Below are positions 1 through 17,262 of a stretch of DNA of 64,000 nucleotides, in pieces; within the stretch, counting starts at the first letter, position 1; each line of letters starts with the position of its first letter. The notes beneath the pieces are model-generated. The model was not told the DNA's origin. It saw only the letters and a list, made by a program, of their open reading frames with translations, and made no database searches. The stretch spans positions 558,001 through 622,000 of the forward strand of contig NZ_JAHXBF010000003.1 in assembly GCF_020103695.1 (NCBI RefSeq), read 5' to 3'. The translations under genes were made by a program, and so were the position numbers. Source of the DNA: Hyalangium versicolor. Its GTDB lineage: Bacteria > Myxococcota > Myxococcia > Myxococcales > Myxococcaceae.

Positions 1-7747
<7,747 letters not shown>

Positions 7748-7812
7748 GGGCGGGTGGCTTTCGCCGCGCGTCGGAGTGACGGGGAGCTGAGAACGGAGAG
7801 CGGTGGGGCGGC

Positions 7813-9213
7813 TCAGGTGCCGCTGGCCAGCGAGGGCATGGCGATCGGCGGCGCCGCGTGGATGGTGGCCTGGAGCCCGTACTTCGGTGCCAGCGTGACG
7901 CTCGCCTCGGCCTCGACGGGGAAGCCTGGGACGGTCCTCACCTCATAGCTGCGGGCCGTCATGGCGATGAGCAGCGTGGCCTGCATCAGCATCATGTTGT
8001 TGCCGATGCACTGGCGCTGGCCGCCGCCGAACGGGAAGTAGGAGTACCTCGGCCGCTTCACCGCGCGCTCGGGCAGGAAGCGCTCCGGCTCGAACCGATC
8101 CGGGTTCTCCCAGTACGTGGGATCCCGTTGCAGGTGGTAGACGACCGTCATCATGAAGGTCCCCGGGGGGACGTCCCACTCGCCCAGCGTGTCCGCCTCG
8201 CGGGCCTGCCGCCCCAGCACCCATGCGGGCGGGTACAGGCGCATCGCCTCCTCGAAGCACATGCGCGCGTAGCGCAGCTTCGGCAGGTCCTCCAGTGTGG
8301 GCGTCCGGTCTCCAATGGCCTCGGAGACTTCCTGGCGCAGCCGCTGACGCACCTCCGGGTGCTTGTCGAGCAGGTGCCACGTCCAGGTGAGCGAGCTCAT
8401 GGACGTCTCCGCTCCGGCGAAGAAGATGTTGGCGGCTTCGTCGCGCAGCTCCTTGTCCGTCATGGCCTGCCCGGACGGGGCGCGCGCGGCGATGAGCATG
8501 TCCAGCATGTTCTGCGGCTCGGCGGGAGCCGCCTGGCGCCGCTCGCGGATCAGGGCGTAGAGGCGCTCGTCCAGCCCCTCGAGGATCTCGCGCATCTGGT
8601 TCGCGCTCGGAGGCGGCCGCCGGAACAACCGGCGCAGCAGCCGCACCGCCAGCGGGCTGCGATGGTGGATGATCTGGTTGTGCTTGAGGATGCCCTCCAG
8701 CACTCCAGGCTGTTCGATGAAGTCCTGGGTGAAGGCGGCTCGCCCGGTGATGGAGAGCATCACCCGCAGCATCTCCTGGGGAATCTCCACCGGCTTCCCC
8801 TCGCGGGCGTACTCCTCCCACCGCCCCAGCATCCGCTGGATGCTGTCCACCATCAGGGGGAACAGGTTGTTGAGCCGGTCCTGATGGAAGGCGGGCTGAA
8901 CCATGCGCCGCTGCCTCAGCCAGAACTCCCCATCGCTGGCGAGCAGACCGTTGCCCAGGATGGGGATGATGCCCGACGGCTTCGAGTAGTTGGCCCCGTT
9001 GTCCACCAGGAAGTGCTTGATGTAGTCCGGGTGGCTCACCAGCATCACCACCTGCCCCGGCACCTGGAAGCAGACGAGGTCCCCGTGCTCCTGACGGTAC
9101 CGGCCGAAGAAGCCCAGCGGGTCGCGATCAGATTCGAGGAAGTCCTTCAGCGCGCGAAGAGAGAACAAGCTCCGGCGGGGGCCCGGAGGCAGCTTGTAGG
9201 TGGGAGGTGTCAT
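7813..9213 (-). CDS. Cytochrome P450
   Basis: Haem-thiolate monooxygenase of 466 residues, a full-length bacterial P450. The I-helix oxygen-binding motif AGAETS, the ExxR motif (EEAMR) and the haem loop FPFGGGQRQCIG with ligand Cys402 are all present. It has no N-terminal membrane anchor, so it is probably soluble. It sits between mbtH and the NRPS on the same strand and most likely oxidises the peptide or a carrier-bound amino acid, for instance by beta-hydroxylation or aromatic hydroxylation. The sequence alone does not fix the substrate. It could also act on the acyl chain, since long-chain-hydroxylase-like P450s share this general architecture. Confidence 0.93.
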   Translation of the reverse strand: MTPPTYKLPPGPRRSLFSLRALKDFLESDRDPLGFFGRYRQEHGDLVCFQVPGQVVMLVSHPDYIKHFLVDNGANYSKPSGIIPILGNGLLASDGEFWLRQRRMVQPAFHQDRLNNLFPLMVDSIQRMLGRWEEYAREGKPVEIPQEMLRVMLSITGRAAFTQDFIEQPGVLEGILKHNQIIHHRSPLAVRLLRRLFRRPPPSANQMREILEGLDERLYALIRERRQAAPAEPQNMLDMLIAARAPSGQAMTDKELRDEAANIFFAGAETSMSSLTWTWHLLDKHPEVRQRLRQEVSEAIGDRTPTLEDLPKLRYARMCFEEAMRLYPPAWVLGRQAREADTLGEWDVPPGTFMMTVVYHLQRDPTYWENPDRFEPERFLPERAVKRPRYSYFPFGGGQRQCIGNNMMLMQATLLIAMTARSYEVRTVPGFPVEAEASVTLAPKYGLQATIHAAPPIAMPSLASGT

Positions 9214-9266
9214 CCATACGGTCCAGTCGGCGAGCGGTGGGCCTGCGGTCCATCAAGCCCGCGAGA

Positions 9267-9479
9267 TCAGGACTTCTGGTTCTGCATCGCCTTGCGGAGG
9301 CTGAGCGGGCGCATGTCCGTCCAGACCTCCCGGATATAGGCGAGGCACTCTTCCTTGGTGCCAGTCTTGCCCGCATCCTTCCAGCCCAGCGCGTTCTCAC
9401 GGTCGGCGGGCCAGATCGAGTACTGCTCCTCGTGGTTCATGACGACTTTGTAGATCGTGGTGTCTTGATTGGTGTCCAT
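9267..9479 (-). CDS. MbtH-like NRPS accessory protein
   Basis: Small protein of 70 residues that binds adenylation domains and is needed for their folding or activity. The family signature is clear: N-x-E-x-Q-x-S-x-W-P near residues 14-23, a conserved GW, CL-x-x-I and WTDMRP near the C terminus. The usual Pro before the GW is replaced (NALGW). It lies 53 bases upstream of the P450 on the same strand and probably serves the A domains of the adjacent NRPS. Confidence 0.95.
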   Translation of the reverse strand: MDTNQDTTIYKVVMNHEEQYSIWPADRENALGWKDAGKTGTKEECLAYIREVWTDMRPLSLRKAMQNQKS

Positions 9480-9561
9480 CAGTCGCTTGGGGGGAAGGGG
9501 GGAAGGGGAGCGAACGCTAGCAGCAAATTCTCCGCGTCGGGAGGGTGTCGCCGGAGGCTGC

Positions 9562-10506
9562 TTACACCGTGATCACGAGCTTGCCTCGGGCGTGCCCGGT
9601 CTCGCTCAGCCGGTGCGCTTCCGAGGTGTGGGGCAGGGGGAACACCTGGCTGACCACGGGGCGCAGCTTGCCGGCCTCTATCCAATCCGTCAGTTGCTCG
9701 AGATCCTTCCCCGACGGTTGGACGTGACCGGTCCGGAACGAGTGCCCCGAGGCCTTCGCCAGCCAGCTCTCCGCCAGGGTGCGGAGGCCCCGAAGCGTGG
9801 TGGTCAGGTACGTTCCTCCCCGGCGCAGGTGCCGTGCGCAAGCCCGATAGGAATGGGCCTGGGTCGTGTTGAGGATGAGATCGTAGCGCGTGCTGCTCTC
9901 CGTCAGGCCCGCCGTGGTGTAGTCGATCACCTGGACCGCGCCGAGCTCCCGGACCAGTTCGGCGTTGCGGCCGCTGCACACGCCGGTCACCTCGGCGCCG
10001 AGGATGCGGGCAATCTGCACCGCATAGGTTCCCACTCCCCCAGAGGCTCCGATCACGAGCACCTTCTGGCCCGGCCCGGTTTGCCCCAGATCCCGTAGCA
10101 CCTGGAGCGCCGTGCTCGCCGAGAGCGGTACCGCGGCCGCCTCGGTGTACGAGAGGTTCTTCGGCTTGGGGCGTAGGAGCTGAGCGGGGATGACGGCGTA
10201 CTCGCTGCAGGCTCCATGGTTCAGCCAGAAGCCATACACCGCGTCCCCTGGCGCCCACTGCGTCACGGCCGCGCCTACCCGCGCTACCTCTCCCGCGAGA
10301 TCCATGCCGATGAGCGCGGGAAACCGCACCTCGCCGCCTCTGCGCTCACCGCTCCGGAACTGGCAGTCTCCAGGGCTGACCGCCGAGGCCCGGACACGTA
10401 CCAGCACCTGCTGTTCGTCAAAGGCTGGAATGGGCACCTGGGCCGGGTGCAGCACCTCCGGCGGTCCAAAGCGGTCCAGCACTGCCGCAGTCATCATCTC
10501 TGACAT
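9562..10506 (-). CDS. NADP-dependent medium-chain oxidoreductase (quinone oxidoreductase type)
   Basis: MDR-superfamily enzyme of 314 residues. It has the N-terminal GroES-like fold ([10 protein letters not shown] near residue 90) and a Rossmann motif [16 protein letters not shown] near residue 150. The structural and catalytic zinc cysteines of alcohol dehydrogenases are absent, which places it with the quinone oxidoreductase/enoyl reductase-like branch. It starts 10 bases after the stop of the aminotransferase, so the two are probably co-transcribed. It may reduce an intermediate or act on the acyl chain, but no specific step can be assigned. Confidence 0.88.
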   Translation of the reverse strand: MSEMMTAAVLDRFGPPEVLHPAQVPIPAFDEQQVLVRVRASAVSPGDCQFRSGERRGGEVRFPALIGMDLAGEVARVGAAVTQWAPGDAVYGFWLNHGACSEYAVIPAQLLRPKPKNLSYTEAAAVPLSASTALQVLRDLGQTGPGQKVLVIGASGGVGTYAVQIARILGAEVTGVCSGRNAELVRELGAVQVIDYTTAGLTESSTRYDLILNTTQAHSYRACARHLRRGGTYLTTTLRGLRTLAESWLAKASGHSFRTGHVQPSGKDLEQLTDWIEAGKLRPVVSQVFPLPHTSEAHRLSETGHARGKLVITV

Positions 10507-10516
10507 GCCCGTCCCC

Positions 10517-11839
10517 TCAGCTCGCCTTGAGTGTCCGCGAGGGTTGCTGCTCCACCGCTGCCTTGATCAGCCGGGCCAGGCGGGAGATCCCCTCTTCGAT
10601 CCGCGCGGGCGTGAGGTAGCTGCACGAGAGCCGGATCTCGTGCTCGCCGCCTGTGCCCAGGTAGAAGTACCGCATGGGCGTCCAGAGGACCTGGTAGCTC
10701 CGCGCGGACTGCTCGAGCAGGGCGTCATCGGCCTCGATAGGCAGCTTCATCACGAGGAAGAAGCCGCCATCGGGGACGTTCCACGTCACACCTTGGGCCC
10801 ACGCTTCGTTCCTCGGGAAGTGGCGCTCCAGGGCCTGGAGGGCGGCGTCCATGTTCTCCTTGTAGAAGCGAATGGCTTCCCGGTTGGCCTCGAGGAGCCC
10901 CCCTCCATGCATCACCAACATGCCGCCGATGATGGCCTGGCTGATCGACGGCGTGTTCACGGACAGCAGGCTCTTGATCTTCGAGAACTCCTCGGCCAGC
11001 AGGTGCCGCTTCCCCGTCGCGTTGACGACCTGCTGATCCACCACGGCGTAGCCTACGCGCAGGCCTGGGAAGGCGGACTTCGAGAACGAGCCCAGGTAGA
11101 TGACCTGCTGCCGGTCATCCATCGACTTGAGGGTGGGCTTGCGCGGACCCTCGCGGAAGAAGAAGCCGTAGGGGTTGTCTTCGATGATGAGCAGCTCCGC
11201 GCGTGCGGCGATCTCCAGCAGACGGCGGCGTGCTGGCAGGGGCAGACTCCGCCCGGAGGGATTGGAGAAGTCCGTGACAAGGTAGAGCGCCCGGGCCCGC
11301 TTGCCCTCCGCCTGGAGCGCACGCAGCCGTGCCTCGAGCGCCTCCAGATCCAGGCCATCCTCGCGCTCGGGCACAGGGACGATCTCGATCCCCAGGAGCC
11401 TGGCCGCGCCGGTGATGCCGATGTAGCAAGGCATGCCCACCAGCAGTACCTCGTCGGGTTTCGAGAACAGCGCGCGCAGGGAGATGAACATCCCCTCCTG
11501 GCAGCCCACGGTGACGACGATGGACTCCGGGGTGGTCCGGATGCCCTCATCCTTCTCCAGCATTCGCGCGATGAGCTCGTGGATCTGGCCATTGGTCCGG
11601 CCGTACTGGAAGAGCTGGGTTCGGATCTGCGGCTCGGTGAGCCCTCGCTCCTGGCTCAGGTAGCGCACGTACTCGTCGAGGTACGACGAGAGCTGCCGGG
11701 CATCGTAGAACTGCTCGTTAGGCCTGCCGGGCGCGAACGAGATGGCCTCCGGGAAGCGGAGCGCCACCTCGTTGAGGAAGTTCATGACGTCCAGGATCGG
11801 ATCCGTCAATGACGGGTGCAGGGACTCTTGGAGCAGCAT
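10517..11839 (-). CDS. hpgT: PLP-dependent aminotransferase, likely 4-hydroxyphenylglycine aminotransferase (HpgT)
   Basis: Fold-type I aminotransferase of 440 residues. The PLP lysine is in the SFSKSAFPGLRVGY segment, with a DFSNPSG motif upstream. The N terminus (SFAPGRPNEQFYDA) and overall length fit the HpgT group, which aminates 4-hydroxyphenylglyoxylate to L-Hpg using tyrosine as amino donor. The assignment gains weight from the hydroxymandelate synthase and oxidase genes starting about 170 bases away in the opposite direction. It is the first gene of the minus-strand operon that leads to the NRPS. A general aromatic or branched-chain aminotransferase is the alternative. No convincing ribosome-binding site precedes the ATG. 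Confidence 0.85.
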   Translation of the reverse strand: MLLQESLHPSLTDPILDVMNFLNEVALRFPEAISFAPGRPNEQFYDARQLSSYLDEYVRYLSQERGLTEPQIRTQLFQYGRTNGQIHELIARMLEKDEGIRTTPESIVVTVGCQEGMFISLRALFSKPDEVLLVGMPCYIGITGAARLLGIEIVPVPEREDGLDLEALEARLRALQAEGKRARALYLVTDFSNPSGRSLPLPARRRLLEIAARAELLIIEDNPYGFFFREGPRKPTLKSMDDRQQVIYLGSFSKSAFPGLRVGYAVVDQQVVNATGKRHLLAEEFSKIKSLLSVNTPSISQAIIGGMLVMHGGGLLEANREAIRFYKENMDAALQALERHFPRNEAWAQGVTWNVPDGGFFLVMKLPIEADDALLEQSARSYQVLWTPMRYFYLGTGGEHEIRLSCSYLTPARIEEGISRLARLIKAAVEQQPSRTLKAS

Positions 11840-12011
11840 GTCGAGGGGGGACCATACGCGGGATCAGAACGTGGAGGCCATCTGCCCCGTGTAGGATGGA
11901 GGGCTGCGGCGGCGAAATCATGTGAGAAGCCGTCTTGCCGGGCATGGTGGCTTTGCTCGAACATGAGCGCCTCGTACCCGTCGGAGCAGCGTCGGAGAGG
12001 GAGTACCCGAA
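11840..12011. promoter_or_regulatory. Divergent promoter region between the hpgT and hmaS operons
   Basis: 172-base intergenic segment that must carry the promoters for both the minus-strand hpgT-to-NRPS operon and the plus-strand hmaS-hmo-lipoprotein operon. It is visibly less GC-rich than the flanking genes (for example GGCGAAATCATGTGAG). I could not assign convincing -35/-10 pairs or an operator. The position is inferred from gene layout only. Confidence 0.5.
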
Positions 12012-13085
12012 GTGAACGTCACTGGAATCGATCACCTTGAGCTTTTCGTCGCGGATCTCCATCGAGCAGCACACTGGCTCTGTGATGGTTTCGGCTTCCA
12101 GGTCGTGGGTGACGCGGGTTCGCAGGCCCTTGGAGAACACCGGCACAGCCAGGTGCTGCAGCAGGGAAGCATTCGGCTCGTTGTCACGGCCGCGGATCAC
12201 CCGACGGACGAGGTATCTGGCTATGTGGAGCTGCACGAGGATGGCATTCGAGACATTGCCTTCCGAGTGCCCGATGCGACGGAGGCATTCCGGGAGGCGG
12301 TCCGTCTCGGAGCCAGGCCTCTTCAGGAGCCTGTGCGCAGCGAGGACGCGCAGGGGCGGTTGATCCGCGCCATTGTCTCCTCGCCTGTCGGTGATGTGGT
12401 GCACTCGCTCATCCAGCGTGAGGCGCCGGAGTCTCAGTTCTGGCCTGGGCGCTTCCAGATGCGGGAGGGAGTGCACCTCCCTTCGGCCCCGATGATGGTC
12501 GATGTGGATCATCTGGCCCTGTGCGTGGCGCCCGGCTCTCTCGTGCAGGGCGTGGAGTTCTACGAGCGCGTCTTCGGCTTCCGCCAATCGCATGAGGAGA
12601 ACGTGGAGACCGCATACAGCGGCATGAACTCGCGGGTCGTCCAGGACGCGGCGGGCAGGGCGTGCCTGGTGCTGATGGAGCCCATGGCCGGCAAGAGGCA
12701 GGGACAGATCGATCGCTTCCTTCTCGGCCACCGGGGGCCTGGGGTGCAGCACCTGGCCTTCCGCAGTGGTGACATCCTGGGCACGGTGAAGTACCTGCGC
12801 GATCATCAGGTCTCGCTCCTCGAGAGCCCTCCTGGCTACTACGAGCGCCTCCCCCAGCGCGTGAGGCTCGAGGATGTGGGCGAGGACTGGCAGCAGCTGC
12901 GCGATGGCTGCGTGCTGGTGGATCATGAAGGGAGCGGTTACCTGCTCCAGGTCTTCACTCGCTCGGCCCACCCGCGGCGGACCCTGTTCTTCGAGGTCAC
13001 CCAGCGCAAGTCAGCGCGTGGCTTCGGCGCCGCCAACATCCGGGCGCTCTACGAAGCGGTCGAGCAGGAACTCGGACACGGTTGA
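12012..13085 (+). CDS. hmaS: 4-hydroxymandelate synthase (HPPD family)
   Basis: Non-haem iron dioxygenase of 357 residues that converts 4-hydroxyphenylpyruvate to 4-hydroxymandelate, the first committed step to Hpg. Both vicinal-oxygen-chelate domains are present. The likely iron ligands are His in VDVDHLALCV (about residue 164), His in GPGVQHLAF (about 243) and Glu328 in LFFEVTQR. Fifteen residues after that Glu, where 4-hydroxyphenylpyruvate dioxygenases carry Phe (F337 in Pseudomonas numbering), this protein has Ile343 (GFGAANI). That Phe-to-Ile swap is the known hallmark of mandelate synthases. It starts with GTG and overlaps hmo by 4 bases. Confidence 0.93.
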   Translation: MNVTGIDHLELFVADLHRAAHWLCDGFGFQVVGDAGSQALGEHRHSQVLQQGSIRLVVTAADHPTDEVSGYVELHEDGIRDIAFRVPDATEAFREAVRLGARPLQEPVRSEDAQGRLIRAIVSSPVGDVVHSLIQREAPESQFWPGRFQMREGVHLPSAPMMVDVDHLALCVAPGSLVQGVEFYERVFGFRQSHEENVETAYSGMNSRVVQDAAGRACLVLMEPMAGKRQGQIDRFLLGHRGPGVQHLAFRSGDILGTVKYLRDHQVSLLESPPGYYERLPQRVRLEDVGEDWQQLRDGCVLVDHEGSGYLLQVFTRSAHPRRTLFFEVTQRKSARGFGAANIRALYEAVEQELGHG

Positions 13086-14293
13086 GCCAGGACGTGCCTC
13101 GGGTTGCCAACATCGAGGATCTGCGCCGGCTGGCGCGGCGCCGGTTGCCTCGCTTCCTCTTCGACTTCGTGGAGGGCGGCGCGGATGATGAGGTCACCGT
13201 GCGTGCCAACCGGGAGGCCTTTGCCCGCTACATGTTCCGGGCTCGCGCGCTGGTGGATGTCGGCACAAGGGATGTGTCGACGACGTTGCTGGGACAGCGG
13301 CTGGCGCTTCCGGTGATTCTGGGGCCGGTGGGCCTCGCGGGATTGCTCGCTCCCCGGGGAGAGCTCCTTGTCGCGCAGGCGGCGGCACGCAAGGGCACCA
13401 TTTCCACATTGAGCACCATGTCGGTCTGCACCATCGAGGAGGTCGCCGCGGCGGCGCCGGCACCGCAGTGGTTCCAGCTCTACATCTGGAAGGATCGAGG
13501 GATTACCGGCTCGCTGGTGGAGCGGGCCCGCGCCGCGGGTTACAGCGCTCTCTGCCTGACGGTGGATGTGCCAGACATGGGCAATCGCGAGCGTGATGTT
13601 CGCAATGGCTTCGTGGTGCCGCCCCGTCTCACGGTGGCCAACGCGCTGGATCTCCTGATGCATTTGGGCTGGGCGCTGAGGATGACCCGCTCGCCCCGCG
13701 CCACCTTCGGCAACTTCGAGGACAGCAAGGCGCTGACGCGCCGGGATGCGGTCTCCGTGGCCGCCTATACGTCTCGGCAGTTCGATCCCTCCGTCACCTG
13801 GTCGGATCTGGAGTGGCTGCGAGGGCTCTGGCCCGGTCCGTTGGTGCTCAAGGGCATCACCCGCGCTGAGGACGCGCGGCGCGCGGTGGAGCATGGCGTC
13901 CAGGCCATCGTCGTCTCCAACCATGGTGGGCGGCAGTTGGATGGCTTACCTGCCGCCCTCGATGTGTTGCCCGAGATCGTCGACGCCGTGGGCGGGAAGG
14001 CGGAGATCATCCTGGATGGAGGAGTGCGTCGCGGCTCGGACGTGGTGAAGGCGATCGCGCTGGGGGCTCGCGCCTGCATGATCGGCCGGCCGTTCCTGTA
14101 TGGACTGGCTGCGGCGGGTGAGGCTGGCGTGGAGCTCGTGCTGGAGCTCTTTCGCAAGGAGATCGATCGCACGCTGACGTTGCTGGGCTGCCCTCGGTTG
14201 GAGCTGCTGGAGCCCTCGTATCTGCGCGGCCCTGGCAGCCAGTCATTCGTCCAGGTGCTCTCATTAGAGGGGAAGCAAGACAAACCATGGTGA
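13082..14293 (+). CDS. hmo: 4-hydroxymandelate oxidase, FMN-dependent
   Basis: FMN-dependent alpha-hydroxy-acid oxidase of 403 residues, predicted to oxidise 4-hydroxymandelate to 4-hydroxyphenylglyoxylate. The family active-site block VSNHGGRQLDG lies near residue 280, and the phosphate-binding segment ILDGGVRRGSDVVKAIALGA follows. The TTG start overlaps the hmaS stop (TTGA), so translation is probably coupled; a GTG at 13094 is an alternative start. A lactate or mandelate dehydrogenase would look similar, so the substrate comes from the hmaS and hpgT neighbours. Confidence 0.92.
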   Translation: MSQDVPRVANIEDLRRLARRRLPRFLFDFVEGGADDEVTVRANREAFARYMFRARALVDVGTRDVSTTLLGQRLALPVILGPVGLAGLLAPRGELLVAQAAARKGTISTLSTMSVCTIEEVAAAAPAPQWFQLYIWKDRGITGSLVERARAAGYSALCLTVDVPDMGNRERDVRNGFVVPPRLTVANALDLLMHLGWALRMTRSPRATFGNFEDSKALTRRDAVSVAAYTSRQFDPSVTWSDLEWLRGLWPGPLVLKGITRAEDARRAVEHGVQAIVVSNHGGRQLDGLPAALDVLPEIVDAVGGKAEIILDGGVRRGSDVVKAIALGARACMIGRPFLYGLAAAGEAGVELVLELFRKEIDRTLTLLGCPRLELLEPSYLRGPGSQSFVQVLSLEGKQDKPW

Positions 14294-15897
14294 ATCCGAT
14301 GCGATGTGCGCTTGCAGTCCTGATGATGACGACCCTGGGGTTGGGCTGTCACGACGACAAGAAGGAGCCGGATCCAGAGAGGCCCACCGAGTGGGACGGC
14401 AACTACGTCCCGCTGGAGGAGAAGGGTGACCACATCGACACCGGCCCCTTTGCCTCCTGCTCGGTTGTCACCGTGGATGACGCGGGCAATCCCGTGCCCT
14501 GCGGGAGCCTGGAGTCCTTCAACCTGTCCTCTTGCGACCGGAGCACCCTCTCGCGGCTGTCTCCAGACGGCGTCTACTCCGTGCTCGATCGCTCGAGCAG
14601 CAGTCCGTTCTCCGGCTTCTCCCCTGGTGGCTTCCGGGTCTCCACGCAGGGTGGCCCGGAGGCCGTCAACGGCCTGCCACTCCTCCAGAAGCATGTGGAT
14701 GGGCAGACGTTCTACGTCTCTAGCCAGTTGAGCTTCCCGGATGGCACCAGCCAGCTCTTCGCCTTTGCGGGCTGCCAGGCCGAGAACGAGCAGCGCTTCA
14801 CCGGGTGCTCTCAGACGTGCATCAACGGTGGGGAAGAGCGCTTCGCCGGCACCTTCCAAGGTGTGCGCACGCAACGGATCGGCGAGCCCGAGCTCTCCGG
14901 CATCGAGTTCGTTTCGGAGAGCCGGGTGGACGTGGGCACTCCCGTGGACGTCTACGTCACCAAGAACCACGCCTATGTGGTGGCCCTCAACTACGGCCGG
15001 GGCTTCGACGAGGGCGGCCTCGCCGTCTTCGATGTGAGCGACAAGGCCCACCCCGTACTGAAGAAGGTGGTGAAGCTGGAGGGCGATGCCTATTGGAACT
15101 CGGTCTGGGCCAAGGACGACGCCCTCTATGTGGGCAGTGGCAATCACGGGGTGCTCGTCTTCGACATCACCGACCCCGCCAATCCGCAGATGGTGCGCGG
15201 CGTGCCGGGCGATACCTTCGACATCCACACCCTCTTCGTCGACGGCAACCGGCTGTACGCCCAATCCTCCAGCGGCGGACAGGCGCTCATCTTCGACGTG
15301 AGCAACGCTTTGAGCCCCGTGCTGCTCGCCCGCTACGGCGTGCCCGCGGACCCGAATGGCCGGGGGTATCCGCACGACTCGTTCGCGTACCAGAACCGCC
15401 TGTACATCAGCCAGATGGGCCAGGGGTACTACGTGCTGGACGTCACGGATGGGAGCGATCCCAAGCCGCTGGGCTCGTACACGTATGACGCGAGCATCTA
15501 CAACCCCAGCCACACCAGCCAGGTGGGCACCTTCGCCGGCCGCACGATCGCCTTCGAGGGCGGAGAGAACGTGAACGCGCACCTGCGTGTGCTGGATGTC
15601 ACCGACCCGGCCCACGTCGTGAAGATCGGCGAGTACAAGATGCGGCCGCAGAGCTCGATCCACAACATGGTGCTGAGGGACAAGCGTCTCTACGTGGTCT
15701 GGTATGCCGAGGGGCTGCGAGTGTTGGATGTGTCCAACCCCACCCAGCCGAAGGAGATTGCGTACGCCAATACCTTCCGGGATTCGGACCTCTTCGATGG
15801 CCTCTTTGTAGGAGCCATCGGCATCCGAGTCCCCGGAGACGGCTACGTCTACGTGGTGGACATGACGCGCGGCCTGCTCATCTACCGCGAGCCGTAG
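14287..15897 (+). CDS. LVIVD-repeat beta-propeller lipoprotein
   Basis: Protein of 536 residues with a short signal sequence ending in a cysteine (LGLGC, Cys21; an imperfect lipobox). The body carries repeated units of the type GLAVFDVSDKAHPVLKK, GVLVFDITDPANPQMVRG and LRVLDVSNPTQPKE, as in LVIVD-repeat proteins thought to fold as surface beta-propellers. An N-terminal region of about 170 residues with several cysteines precedes them. It overlaps the end of hmo by 7 bases, with a GAGGGGAAG Shine-Dalgarno sequence, so it is read as the third gene of the Hpg operon. Its role in the pathway is unknown; surface binding or product handling are guesses. Confidence 0.85.
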   Translation: MVNPMRCALAVLMMTTLGLGCHDDKKEPDPERPTEWDGNYVPLEEKGDHIDTGPFASCSVVTVDDAGNPVPCGSLESFNLSSCDRSTLSRLSPDGVYSVLDRSSSSPFSGFSPGGFRVSTQGGPEAVNGLPLLQKHVDGQTFYVSSQLSFPDGTSQLFAFAGCQAENEQRFTGCSQTCINGGEERFAGTFQGVRTQRIGEPELSGIEFVSESRVDVGTPVDVYVTKNHAYVVALNYGRGFDEGGLAVFDVSDKAHPVLKKVVKLEGDAYWNSVWAKDDALYVGSGNHGVLVFDITDPANPQMVRGVPGDTFDIHTLFVDGNRLYAQSSSGGQALIFDVSNALSPVLLARYGVPADPNGRGYPHDSFAYQNRLYISQMGQGYYVLDVTDGSDPKPLGSYTYDASIYNPSHTSQVGTFAGRTIAFEGGENVNAHLRVLDVTDPAHVVKIGEYKMRPQSSIHNMVLRDKRLYVVWYAEGLRVLDVSNPTQPKEIAYANTFRDSDLFDGLFVGAIGIRVPGDGYVYVVDMTRGLLIYREP

Positions 15898-15921
15898 TCC
15901 GGCACGCCCGTCCAATAGCGC

Positions 15922-17262
15922 TCAGCCCCGGTGCCGCTCGGCCACGCGGTACAGTTGCGTCAGGGAGTAGTCCAGCAGTGACTGGCGCGAGCGCATGTAC
16001 TGGTGAGCCCGGACGAAGGGAAGCCAGACGCGGTTACCGACGCGCACCTGAGCCTCCTCCAACTTCTTGCGTGGTATCCATTGCCCTCCCAGGCGCCGTA
16101 CCAGCACTTCGCCCAGGTACCCGCCTACGGCCGGCACCGCCCGCGCGTCGATGTTGTGTCGCTCGAAGGTCTCCGGAAAATTGTCGTACCAGAAGCGGTA
16201 GTCCACGTCCGTGAGTGACTCGGGGGTTTGCTCGAAGACGGAAGGAACATTGGAGTGCAGGAGCGCCACGAGGTACTCCGCGAGCAGCGAGTAGTGCTCG
16301 CGAGCAGCTTTGGGATCCGACACGTCTGGAGGCAGCGCGGCGTCCGCAGGCAACCACTCCTCCGGTTCGGGTGGTTTCCAGGCGTTGAACTCCGCGATCC
16401 TCTGCTGGCGCTGGCTGAACGCGGCGCGATCCACTACGCGTGCCAGGAGGGGAGCGATGTCCGGGTAGAAGTGAGGCTCCACGGGTGCGAGCCTCGCACT
16501 TCGCTCCCGCAGGGTGCGCAGGACCGCCTCGAAGTCGAGATCCGGCCGGAGGTGGACGAAGGCCCGAGCCTGAGCCTGGCGCGCCTCATCTCGGGCGAAG
16601 TCTGCGGCAGTGGGCCAGGTCACCACGAGGATGGAACCGGTGGGGAGTTCCTCCACCCGGTGGGCCGGCGTGGACAGCATGCGCTCGCGGCCGACGAGTT
16701 CCACCAGTTGCGGGCCGAAAACGTTGAGCCAGCTCAACTCGTAGATCCTGTCGAACCCGTCCCGGTACATGGTCTCGTCATCGCGGCCGTAGTTGGGAGA
16801 GTCCGCCAACTGATCCTCCGCCAGGCTGTTGGCCTTGGCGTGAGTGACTGGGTAGTGGGAGGCCCATGCGGCGACCATGTCCACAAAGTTGCGGCAGCGC
16901 TCCTCCTCCGCGAAGAAGGAGAGGGGTTGCAAAGCGAGCCAGATGTACAGGTCGGTCTCTTCGGGCGGGAACCAGAGCCTGAGCGTCATGTCCAATGCGG
17001 GCCACTTCGTGCGATAGAGCCCGATGGACGCCCTCTTCTCGTTGCGCTCCTCCTCCAGGGACTTCCAGAGGGCGGCGCGAGAGTATTTTCGGTGCCGCTT
17101 GCCTTTGACGACGTCCGGCATCCAGTCGCCCGCACACGCCTCAAGCACTTGGAGGAAGGGCTCCAACTCGCGCTCAAGTGGAGTCTTCGGGTTGAAGGTC
17201 GCATCGAAGGAGAGCCGGAGGCGGTCCTCCGGATTCAAGTCGTGGAACTCCAGCGCCTTCAT
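15922..17262 (-). CDS. Immunity-like protein, coupled partner of the upstream lipoprotein
   Basis: Soluble-looking protein of 446 residues with no signal peptide or membrane segment. The ATG overlaps the stop of the upstream lipoprotein gene (ATGA), a layout typical of toxin-immunity pairs. The N-terminal two-thirds (to about residue 300) are rich in aromatic and acidic residues and vaguely recall type VI-type immunity families (Imm52/DUF3396-like). The C-terminal part holds a VGGYLGEVLVRRLGGQW block that looks like a separate domain. I do not recognise it with certainty. The same frame is open further upstream, to 18291, but that stretch lies antiphase inside the lipoprotein gene and is not credible coding sequence. 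Confidence 0.75.
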   Translation of the reverse strand: MKALEFHDLNPEDRLRLSFDATFNPKTPLERELEPFLQVLEACAGDWMPDVVKGKRHRKYSRAALWKSLEEERNEKRASIGLYRTKWPALDMTLRLWFPPEETDLYIWLALQPLSFFAEEERCRNFVDMVAAWASHYPVTHAKANSLAEDQLADSPNYGRDDETMYRDGFDRIYELSWLNVFGPQLVELVGRERMLSTPAHRVEELPTGSILVVTWPTAADFARDEARQAQARAFVHLRPDLDFEAVLRTLRERSARLAPVEPHFYPDIAPLLARVVDRAAFSQRQQRIAEFNAWKPPEPEEWLPADAALPPDVSDPKAAREHYSLLAEYLVALLHSNVPSVFEQTPESLTDVDYRFWYDNFPETFERHNIDARAVPAVGGYLGEVLVRRLGGQWIPRKKLEEAQVRVGNRVWLPFVRAHQYMRSRQSLLDYSLTQLYRVAERHRG

